DNA of 5,389 nucleotides from the NCBI GenBank assembly GCA_030151505.1, contig JASLDQ010000048.1, positions 1-5,389 on the forward strand, written 5' to 3'. The notes beneath the pieces are model-generated. The model was not told the DNA's origin. It did not search any database and saw only the letters and a list, made by a program, of their open reading frames with translations. The position numbers were made by a program, and so were the translations under genes. Positions 1-4,449 of the stretch are shown one piece after another (position 1 is the first letter of the stretch; every line of letters starts with the position of its first letter). The DNA comes from Chromobacteriaceae bacterium (GTDB lineage: Bacteria; Pseudomonadota; Gammaproteobacteria; Burkholderiales; Aquaspirillaceae).

Positions 1-51
1 CATCAATGATGTGCTTCCTGATGCCGGCGCCGGCCAGCACTGCTAGAACGG

Positions 52-75
52 CAAATAGACCGCCAGCGGAGGCGG
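52..75 (-). terminator. Weak terminator-like hairpin after the last gene
   Basis: On the minus strand, CCGCC (75-71) pairs with GGCGG (64-60) around a 6-base loop, then TCTATTTG. It lies 18 bases after the stop. The stem is short and the T-run broken, so this may not terminate transcription. Confidence 0.25.
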
Positions 76-93
76 CACGATCACGCGCCGGTG

Positions 94-843
94 TCACGGC
101 CAGTTGCGCAGCATCAGTCCAGCCTGCTGCAAGGTCGTGCCGCCGCCCCCGCCGGCGGCCATGCCGACGGTCAGGCGGGTGATGTTGGTGACGGTGTTCT
201 GGTTGCCGAGCACCTGCGCCTGTTGGCTCAGACCGCCCCCGCCCAGTTGCTGCGTGGTGCTTCCCTCGCCCGGAATGGTCAGCGACAGCGACAGCCGGCC
301 GCCGCTGGTGCTAACGATGGTGGCGCCGGTACCGGCGGGCAGGCTCAAGGTCGTGGCCGAATTGATCCGGGCCACCTGCTGCATCCCGTTCGCGAGCGAT
401 GAGGAGGACGAGTCGCCGCTATCCTTCCTGACCACCTGCACGCTCAGGGCGTTGCCGACCTGATTGAGATCGCCGGCAACCTGGGTTGTCTGCAAAACCC
501 CCGTCGTGCCGCCCGCCGAGACCGATCCCACGATCTGGCCGCCGGATGCCGCCGTGCCGGTGCTCGGCGCGGAGCCGGACGAGCCGGTGTAGACCGTGAT
601 GGTCGGTTTCATGGTGGCGGTGTCGGCGTTGAGCGACACCATGCTGGCGAGGCGCTGGCCATCCACGCCCTGCCACGACGTCATCATTTCCAGCCCGAAA
701 CTGACGATGCGGCCGGGCTCGGCGTAGCGCCCGCGCATTTGCTCCAGTTCGGCGTTGCTGACTTCCCGAAACATGGGCGCGGCCTGCAGGCCGGTGCTGA
801 CTCCGGCTCCAAGCAGCGCCAGCAGCACTGGCAGTCGACGCAT
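94..843 (-). CDS. Exported protein with PGR motif and two Asn/Gln motifs, FapE-like candidate
   Basis: The gene encodes 249 residues. An in-frame ATG at 873 exists, but the ATG at 843 has GGGGAGAA upstream and directly begins a signal peptide (MRRLPVLLALLGAGVSTGLQA|A), so I choose 843. It begins 41 bases after the C39 stop. Residues 27-58 carry a distinctive motif (NAELEQMRGRY, then EPGRIVSFGLEM and TSWQ), which I associate with proteins encoded next to exported C39 peptidases. The remainder is rich in Gly, Ser and Thr. It has two copies of a QVxGxxNxVxN motif at 121-131 (QVAGDLNQVGN) and 209-219 (AQVLGNQNTVTN region), spaced like the AGxxNQQxN cores of the two upstream amyloid proteins. FapE, the last small secreted protein before FapF in Pseudomonas, is the obvious counterpart by position and architecture, but I cannot prove homology by eye. 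It may be a fibre-associated component or extracellular chaperone. Confidence 0.82.
   Translation of the reverse strand: MRRLPVLLALLGAGVSTGLQAAPMFREVSNAELEQMRGRYAEPGRIVSFGLEMMTSWQGVDGQRLASMVSLNADTATMKPTITVYTGSSGSAPSTGTAASGGQIVGSVSAGGTTGVLQTTQVAGDLNQVGNALSVQVVRKDSGDSSSSSLANGMQQVARINSATTLSLPAGTGATIVSTSGGRLSLSLTIPGEGSTTQQLGGGGLSQQAQVLGNQNTVTNITRLTVGMAAGGGGGTTLQQAGLMLRNWP
160..231 (-). repeat. Weak Asn/Gln motif copy 2 in the FapE-like protein
   Basis: Residues 205-228: QVLGNQNTVTN followed by ITRLTVGM, in the same spacing as copy 1. Confidence 0.5.
430..498 (-). repeat. Weak Asn/Gln motif copy 1 in the FapE-like protein
   Basis: Residues 116-138: hydrophobic strand, QVAGDLNQVGN, then ALSVQVV. 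It matches copy 2 as QVxGxxNxVxNxxxxxV. Confidence 0.5.
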
Positions 844-884
844 GATGCTTCTCCCCGCTCCGGTCCGGGCCATGACGGCCAGGG

Positions 885-1604
885 TCAGAAAAAATCGCTT
901 TTGATAAAACCGAACTCCATCAACTCCGCATCCGGCAGTGGCCGGAACGGATTGACCATCTGGCGCGACAACAAGGGCTGCGGCGGCGTCAGCAAAGGGT
1001 TGGCACGGTTGTAGTTGGGGCCGATCACGGCCAGCAGCACGCCGTTCCAGCCCTTGAGGAAATCGCTGATCGGCACCCGGCGGTTGCCCAGGGCCGGATC
1101 GGCGGTGAATACGGTGTCGTCGGTCGTGCGTTGCACCACCACGAAATGGCGGTAGCCCTTGTAATCCAGCAGGGCGATGGTCGGCACCTTGATCAACTGG
1201 AGCTGTCCGGCGTTGAGCTGGTAGCCGCGCGCGCGCATGCCGATGGCTTCAAGAAAGCGCTTCATGTCCAGCATCGAAAAACCGTTGCGCCTGACCACTT
1301 CCTGATCGGCCGACACGAACAGGCCTTCCATCACTTCCTGTTCCCCGACCGGCAGGTCGTAGGCGTAGCGCAGGATGGTGGCGAGCGCTGCCGCGCCGCA
1401 GCTGTAGTCGGTCTGCTGCGCGATGATGTTGGTGAACTTGAGCTCGCGCAGGCTGCTGATGCGCTTGCTGACGACAGCGCTGCCGGTCATGGCCGGCAGG
1501 CGGAAACGGGTGGCGGCCGGTGTGGCCGGTTCGGCGAAGGCGCACGGCAGCAAGGCCAGTCCCAGGAGGCAGGCGATCCAGCGCGATCCGATTCGGCGTG
1601 GCAT
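885..1604 (-). CDS. Exported stand-alone C39 family cysteine peptidase (FapD-like)
   Basis: The gene encodes 239 residues, starting at an ATG with GGAG seven bases upstream. Residues 1-24 are a Sec signal peptide (RRIGSRW, then ACLLGLALLPCAFA|E). The peptidase C39 domain spans about 55-196. It has the oxyanion Gln and nucleophile in QQTDYSCGAAALATILRY (Q63, C69), the catalytic His in GYRHFVVV (H153) and the Asp in FTADPALGNRR (D169), so the triad is complete. C39 domains usually sit at the N-terminus of bacteriocin ABC exporters and cut double-glycine leaders. Here there is no ABC part, and the domain is exported by itself, as in FapD, which is needed for Fap secretion in Pseudomonas. A tail of about 43 residues after the domain (Pro-rich, ending in FIKSDFF) has unknown function. 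It lies between the FapC-like gene and a FapE-like candidate, the same order as fapC-fapD-fapE. Its substrate is not evident; no classical GG leader is visible in the neighbours. Confidence 0.93.
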   Translation of the reverse strand: MPRRIGSRWIACLLGLALLPCAFAEPATPAATRFRLPAMTGSAVVSKRISSLRELKFTNIIAQQTDYSCGAAALATILRYAYDLPVGEQEVMEGLFVSADQEVVRRNGFSMLDMKRFLEAIGMRARGYQLNAGQLQLIKVPTIALLDYKGYRHFVVVQRTTDDTVFTADPALGNRRVPISDFLKGWNGVLLAVIGPNYNRANPLLTPPQPLLSRQMVNPFRPLPDAELMEFGFIKSDFF

Positions 1605-1630
1605 GGCGATTCTCCGTGCGTGATGGGAGG

Positions 1631-1675
1631 AAAAAGGCCGCAGCGGACGGAAGGGGATGGACCGGCCGCTGCGGC
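1631..1675 (-). terminator. Strong hairpin with T-run between the amyloid gene and the C39 peptidase gene (attenuator)
   Basis: On the minus strand, GCCGCAGCGG (1675-1666) pairs perfectly with CCGCTGCGGC (1646-1637) around a 19-base loop, then CTTTTTCC follows (T-run 1635-1631). It starts 24 bases after the amyloid stop codon. The next gene starts only about 27 bases after the T-run, too little room for a separate promoter, so the downstream genes probably depend on readthrough. Confidence 0.85.
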
Positions 1676-1699
1676 AATCCTGGTTGGGTTAAAGGACAG

Positions 1700-2650
1700 C
1701 TACTTGGTCGAGGCCACCACCAGCGTGTTCGACTGCTGGTTGTTGGTGCCGGCCACCACGTTCAGGCCCAGATTGCCGCTGGCGGTAATGCCGCTGGACA
1801 AGGTGGCGGTGTTGGTGGTGCCGCAGCTGTTTTCGGTCCAGTTGTGGTCGTTGACCTGCAGGTTGGACGCAGTGGCCGAGGCCAGGATGGCCGAAGTGGC
1901 GCTGGCCAGCGACATGGCGTTGCGCTGCTGGTTGCTGTCGCCGGCCGCGACGTTGATGCCGCCGTTACCCTGGATATCCAGGGTGGAGCCCAGCGTGGCG
2001 GTATTGGTGGTGCCCTGGTTGCTGGTGTGGTTGAACTCGGCATCCTGTACGCCCGAGGAGAAGGCGATGGCCGCGCCGCCCGAGGTGGTCTTCGGATCGT
2101 GATGGTTATCGCCGCCGCAACGGCCGTTGTTGCCGCAGCCCTTGTCGCCGCCGCCGGTCACGAAGGACAGGTCCGCCGAGGCCAGCGCCAGCGTGTTTTC
2201 CTGCTGGTTATTGTCGCCGGCCGCCACGTTGGCGCCGAAGTTGCCGGTGCTGCCGACGGTGACGCTCGGATCGCCACGGTGTGCGCCCATGGTGGCCTTG
2301 TTCTTGGTCCCCGGATCATTGTCCACATTGTTGTAGTAGCTGGTCTGTTTGCCGTCGGCCGAGGCGTCGGCCTTGCCGGTGACGATCAGGTCGCCTTCCA
2401 CGTCGATGTGGCCGCGGGTGGAGATCGACTCGCTGTTGCGCTTCTTGCTGGAGTAGCTGACCTTGGTCGAGCTGCTGTGCTCGTTGTCGGTCCAGTTGAG
2501 GTTGACGGTGCCGTCGAGCTTGAAGTCGGCGGCATAGGTCTGCTGATCTCCGCCGCCTTCCCCGCCACGATTACCGGCCATTGCTGCACCCGAAGCCAGA
2601 CCTGCTGCCAGCGCCAGCGTCAGCATCTTGAGTTGAAAAGTCGCTTTCAT
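1700..2650 (-). CDS. FapC-like functional amyloid subunit, exported, three repeats
   Basis: The gene encodes 316 residues. The frame is open to 2758, but the ATG at 2650 has a perfect AGGAG seven bases upstream and opens a clear signal peptide (MKATFQLKMLTLALAAGLASGAAMA|G), so it is the real start. A polar N-terminal region (26-114) precedes three repeats at about 115-160, 214-253 and 278-315. Their cores are NVAAGDNNQQENTLALASAD, NVAAGDSNQQRNAMSLASA and NVVAGTNNQQSNTLVVAST, each preceded by (T/K)N(T/K)AT and a Gly/Asn turn. These closely resemble the repeats I recall from Pseudomonas FapC, whose conserved Asn and Gln form the amyloid core. Linkers are 53 and 24 residues; the first holds a Cys/His/Gly-rich patch (C172, C178, H183, H184), and C276 precedes repeat 3. 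Pseudomonas FapC instead has a CxxC after its last repeat; here the protein stops right after it. The role as main extracellular fibre subunit is inferred. Confidence 0.88.
   Translation of the reverse strand: MKATFQLKMLTLALAAGLASGAAMAGNRGGEGGGDQQTYAADFKLDGTVNLNWTDNEHSSSTKVSYSSKKRNSESISTRGHIDVEGDLIVTGKADASADGKQTSYYNNVDNDPGTKNKATMGAHRGDPSVTVGSTGNFGANVAAGDNNQQENTLALASADLSFVTGGGDKGCGNNGRCGGDNHHDPKTTSGGAAIAFSSGVQDAEFNHTSNQGTTNTATLGSTLDIQGNGGINVAAGDSNQQRNAMSLASATSAILASATASNLQVNDHNWTENSCGTTNTATLSSGITASGNLGLNVVAGTNNQQSNTLVVASTK
1706..1819 (-). repeat. FapC-type repeat 3
   Basis: Residues 278-315, from TTNTATLSSG through GNLGLNVVAGTNNQQSN to VVAST. It ends one residue before the stop codon. Confidence 0.82.
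1892..2011 (-). repeat. FapC-type repeat 2
   Basis: Residues 214-253, from TTNTATLG through GGINVAAGDSNQQRNAM to SLASA. Confidence 0.82.
2171..2308 (-). repeat. FapC-type repeat 1
   Basis: Residues 115-160, from TKNKATMG through GNFGANVAAGDNNQQENT to ALASAD. This is the longest copy, with an insertion of about seven residues (AHRGDPS) before the turn. Confidence 0.82.
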
Positions 2651-2673
2651 CACGTTTCTCCTATGCTCCAAAA

Positions 2674-2725
2674 TGTCCTCGTCGGACAAGGTTTCAGTCA
2701 GTCGCCCACGCGAGCGCCGCTGAAA
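2674..2725 (-). promoter_or_regulatory. Two small inverted repeats between the FapB-like and FapC-like genes
   Basis: The 91-base gap between the two genes contains TTTCAG/CTGAAA (2720-2725 with 2692-2697, 22-base loop). It also contains TGTCC/GGACA (2684-2688 with 2674-2678, 5-base loop), followed on the minus strand by TTTTGG. The second resembles a weak pause or terminator, or a processing site that could set different mRNA levels for the two genes. The stems are short and could be chance. Confidence 0.3.
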
Positions 2726-2741
2726 TTTGCGCAACCCGTCA

Positions 2742-3461
2742 TCAGTTGGTGATGGCAAAGGTCACGACGTTGCTGGTGCGGTTGCCCACCCCGGCAATCT
2801 GGTTGACTTGCACAATCCCGCTGGCACCGCTGAAGGCGCTGCCGTCGATGGACAGCGTGCGGCGGCCCGTGGCGGGCTGCCCGCCGGACTGTCCGTCCGG
2901 CGCGGCGGCGACCTGGCCCAGCAGGGCATCGTTGGCCTGCGCGATGGTGACCGCTGTTACCGCGCTCCGGCCGATGGCGATGGCGACAGCATTGACCTGC
3001 TGGTTGCCGACGCCGGCACTCTGGTTTACCGCCGTCACCCCCTGCGCGCCGCGGAAGGACGTGCCTTCGATTCGCGCGCTGTAGTTCCCGCTGCGCAACG
3101 ATCCGAGCGCGGTGGCGCCGACCGTGCTGTCGAGCAGCCAGCTCTGCCGGGTGTTGACCGTGGCCAGCGCGAGTCCTTGCGGCGCATGGGCGATGACGAG
3201 CAGGTTTTGCTGCTGGTTGCTGTCGCCCGCTGTCGTGTTGACCATCAGTCCCCCGCTGCTCTGGCCTGTTACGTCGATCCGGTTGAGCGCTTGCGGGCCT
3301 TGTTCCTGGACCGGCTGCACGTCCTGCGTCGACGAGAGGTCGGCTGCGCAGGCCGGCAGGCTGTCGGCCAGCCACACTGCGCTCATGGCCAGCGAGTACC
3401 CGAGCGAGCGGATAAATGCCTTGAGGATGTAGTGCGGGTACGAGATGGCATGCGTTTTCAT
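2742..3461 (-). CDS. Exported Asn/Gln-repeat protein, FapB-like minor amyloid subunit or nucleator candidate
   Basis: The gene encodes 239 residues. The frame is open far upstream, overlapping the preceding gene. I chose the ATG at 3461 because it begins a long but typical signal peptide (residues 1-40, hydrophobic core 22-36, ending LPACAA|DL), although the ribosome binding site (GCGGA) is weak. Three repeats are visible at about 60-92, 127-163 and 202-238. Each has a polar strand (NRIDVTG, SARIEG, TLSIDG), a Gly-rich turn, a strand ending in NTTAG, NQSAG or NQIAG, then GxxNxxxN and an Ala/Val/Ile-rich strand. This follows the style of FapB/FapC repeats and of exported proteins often labelled 'adhesin' or 'heme utilization protein' beside C39 peptidases. 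The third repeat has lost the QQ pair (GNRTSN). The role as a minor subunit or nucleator is inferred from gene order. LPAC resembles a lipobox, but Pro at -2 is unusual, so lipidation is unlikely. Confidence 0.82.
   Translation of the reverse strand: MKTHAISYPHYILKAFIRSLGYSLAMSAVWLADSLPACAADLSSTQDVQPVQEQGPQALNRIDVTGQSSGGLMVNTTAGDSNQQQNLLVIAHAPQGLALATVNTRQSWLLDSTVGATALGSLRSGNYSARIEGTSFRGAQGVTAVNQSAGVGNQQVNAVAIAIGRSAVTAVTIAQANDALLGQVAAAPDGQSGGQPATGRRTLSIDGSAFSGASGIVQVNQIAGVGNRTSNVVTFAITN
2748..2858 (-). repeat. Asn/Gln amyloid-type repeat 3 of the FapB-like protein (degenerate)
   Basis: Residues 202-238, with core VNQIAGVGNRTSN followed by VVTFAIT. The QQ pair is replaced by RT. It ends one residue before the stop. 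Confidence 0.68.
2973..3083 (-). repeat. Asn/Gln amyloid-type repeat 2 of the FapB-like protein
   Basis: Residues 127-163, with core VNQSAGVGNQQVN followed by AVAIAIG. It aligns with repeat 3 over its whole length (RIEGTSFRGAQG against SIDGSAFSGASG). Confidence 0.7.
3186..3284 (-). repeat. Asn/Gln amyloid-type repeat 1 of the FapB-like protein
   Basis: Residues 60-92, with core VNTTAGDSNQQQN followed by LLVIAH. This copy is closest to the FapC-type core NVAAGDNNQQ. Confidence 0.7.
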
Positions 3462-3475
3462 GATCGGTCCGCCGC

Positions 3476-3997
3476 TTATCTTGTCGAGCCGCTCAACGCG
3501 CCAAGCGCATTGAGGATCGGGGTGGCGACCATGCCGCCTATGCCGCCGGCCTGAGCCCCTGCACCGTTGCCGCCGCTGATGGGGGCCAGTGCCGGAGAGG
3601 TAGAAGACGCCGCGCGCAGCGATGACGCTGTTGCCGCGGGAGAAACCGACGACGGCAAGGCGCCACCGGGCGCGGCGAGGTGTGAACTGTTGCTGATGAT
3701 GCGGGCTAAATCGGCGTCCGAGGACAGCTCGCGAGTGAGCAGGTTGCCGCCGGAAGCCATGCCCATATTGCTGCCGATCTCCGGGGCCGGGCTGATCCTG
3801 ACCTTGTTGACTGCCGGGGTTGGCGGCTCTGGCCGGAAGGCGGAGCGGTCGGAGACCGGGCGCGAAATCAGGAACTCGCCCGGGGCGACGCCGACTTCTC
3901 GGCTGGGCGTGTCTGCAGAGGAGGAGGATGAGAAAACGGTCAGGCCGAGTGCCAGTACCGTGTGGGCGATAGCCGCCGTATGGCTCAACCATTGCAT
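3476..3997 (-). CDS. Exported Ala/Ser/Gly-rich protein of unknown function, first gene of the operon
   Basis: The gene encodes 173 residues with an excellent Shine-Dalgarno (AGGGAGGA) before the ATG. Residues 1-27 look like a Sec signal peptide: a hydrophobic stretch at about 8-23, then SSSSSA|D as a probable cleavage site, with an unusually weakly charged N-terminus. Residues 33-75 are Pro-rich and more ordered in composition (GEFLISRP, NKVRISPAPE). Residues 108-150 are low-complexity Ala/Ser/Gly/Pro. The C-terminus is a Gly-rich hydrophobic stretch (GGIGGMVATPILNALGALSG). I do not recognise the family. It sits immediately before a FapB-like gene, with 14 bases between stop and start, so by position it parallels FapA, the periplasmic chaperone of Pseudomonas Fap. 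I see no sequence feature that proves this, and it lacks the Asn/Gln repeats of its neighbours. Confidence 0.75.
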   Translation of the reverse strand: MQWLSHTAAIAHTVLALGLTVFSSSSSADTPSREVGVAPGEFLISRPVSDRSAFRPEPPTPAVNKVRISPAPEIGSNMGMASGGNLLTRELSSDADLARIISNSSHLAAPGGALPSSVSPAATASSLRAASSTSPALAPISGGNGAGAQAGGIGGMVATPILNALGALSGSTR

Positions 3998-4000
3998 GGT

Positions 4001-4018
4001 GTATTCCTCCCTGAATAC
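4001..4018 (-). promoter_or_regulatory. Ribosome binding site held in a small hairpin
   Basis: On the minus strand, GTATTC (4018-4013) and GAATAC (4006-4001) form a perfect 6-base stem around the loop AGGGAG. The Shine-Dalgarno GGGAGGA lies in the loop and the first bases of the 3' stem. The ATG at 3997 follows 3 bases after the stem. The Shine-Dalgarno supports the start choice; whether the hairpin controls translation is speculative. Confidence 0.45.
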
Positions 4019-4059
4019 CGATCGCTGGCTTTGGCCTTTTTGACGATCACCTGTCTCTA

Positions 4060-4075
4060 TGCAGTTCGTGTGCCA
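4060..4075 (-). promoter_or_regulatory. Sigma-54 (RpoN) -24/-12 promoter of the amyloid operon
   Basis: The minus strand reads TGGCACACGAACTGCA. Against the sigma-54 consensus TGGCACRNNNNTTGCW, it matches every specified position except one (C for the first T of TTGC). The GG and GC dinucleotides are exactly spaced. The predicted transcription start is near 4049, leaving a leader of about 50 bases before the ATG at 3997. It lies between a terminator and the first gene of a co-directional cluster, exactly where a promoter is needed. Promoters of this type require an ATP-dependent activator; none is encoded in the window. Confidence 0.8.
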
Positions 4076-4393
4076 ATTTGCAACATGCTGTTTTTAAATG
4101 GTTTATTTTTTCGTGGGTGATTATGGATGGCGAACTGTCTCAAGTTTTGGACAGGGAGGCGCGGTGGCCGTGCATTGAGGTGTCGGTTTCAGGCAAGAGG
4201 AATGTTTTTCCGGGTATTTATGCGGATAACCTAGCCTGATCGCGTCATGAATGGCAAAAACGCCTCTGGGCGGGCAAGGGTGTGTCCGGAGCTGTCTCAG
4301 AATCGAGAAAAATCTGGTTCAGCAACGCGGATTAATGCAAAGAGACTGGCTGGACGGGACGCGAGATGCGTTGTGCGAGGCGGAAGTCGCCGG
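4076..4393. other. Gene-free control region upstream of the amyloid operon
   Basis: I see no convincing gene here on either strand. A short plus-strand frame starting at 4251 has no credible ribosome binding site and runs through the terminator into the barrel gene. The region is more A/T-rich than its surroundings, especially 4076-4115 and 4201-4260, as expected for a promoter-upstream region that must bend. CTGTCTC occurs at 4135-4141 and again at 4292-4298. I found no good match to the IHF consensus by eye. Confidence 0.6.
4135..4154. promoter_or_regulatory. Inverted repeat CTGTC-N10-GACAG, candidate activator (enhancer) site
   Basis: A perfect 5-base inverted repeat with a 10-base spacer is centred about 95 bases upstream of the start predicted from the -24/-12 promoter at 4060-4075. 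That is a usual distance for sigma-54 enhancer-binding proteins. One half, CTGTCTC, recurs at 4292-4298 (and at 4051-4057 near the transcription start). The activator cannot be named from this. An alternative is a remnant of an insertion-sequence end, since some IS3-family ends look similar. Confidence 0.35.
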
Positions 4394-4435
4394 AATTGAA
4401 AGGCCCGGCCTCATCGCCGGGATGAGGGCGGGCCT
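4394..4435 (-). terminator. Rho-independent terminator after the barrel gene
   Basis: On the minus strand, 4435-4421 pairs with 4415-4401 as a 15-base stem with one mismatch around a 5-base loop. It is followed by TTTCAATT (4401-4394). It begins 14 bases after the barrel stop codon. There is no T-run on the plus-strand side, so it acts on minus-strand transcription. It separates the barrel gene from the operon that begins at 3997. Confidence 0.85.
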
Positions 4436-4449
4436 GATGTGCATGAGAC

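Noticed and set aside
1..24. Possible start of another minus-strand gene (ATG at 3-1 with AGGAAG upstream)
   Set aside because: Only the start codon would lie in the window; there is no coding sequence to judge.
23..34. GCCGGCGCCGGC palindrome as a terminator
   Set aside because: It has no T-run on either side; GC-rich palindromes are common at this base composition.
1001..1016. Plus-strand TGGCAC resembling a second sigma-54 promoter
   Set aside because: It has the -24 element but no GC at -12, lies inside the C39 gene, and has no plus-strand gene downstream.
1131..2102. Long plus-strand open frame (323 codons)
   Set aside because: It lies antisense to the C39 and amyloid genes, has no ribosome binding site or recognisable domain, and is explained by GC-rich codon bias of the minus-strand genes.
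1520..2752. Long plus-strand open frame (410 codons), low-complexity Gly/Ala/Val
   Set aside because: It is antisense to the repeat-rich amyloid gene; its composition mirrors the opposite-strand repeats, and the minus-strand frame has a signal peptide, ribosome binding site and family repeats.
2651..2758. 36-residue N-terminal extension of the FapC-like protein
   Set aside because: The ATG at 2650 has an ideal AGGAG and starts a signal peptide; the extension is charged and would bury the signal peptide.
3462..3992. 177-residue N-terminal extension of the FapB-like frame
   Set aside because: It overlaps the 3997-3476 gene in another frame, is Arg/Pro-rich shadow-like sequence, and would place the signal peptide in the middle of the protein.
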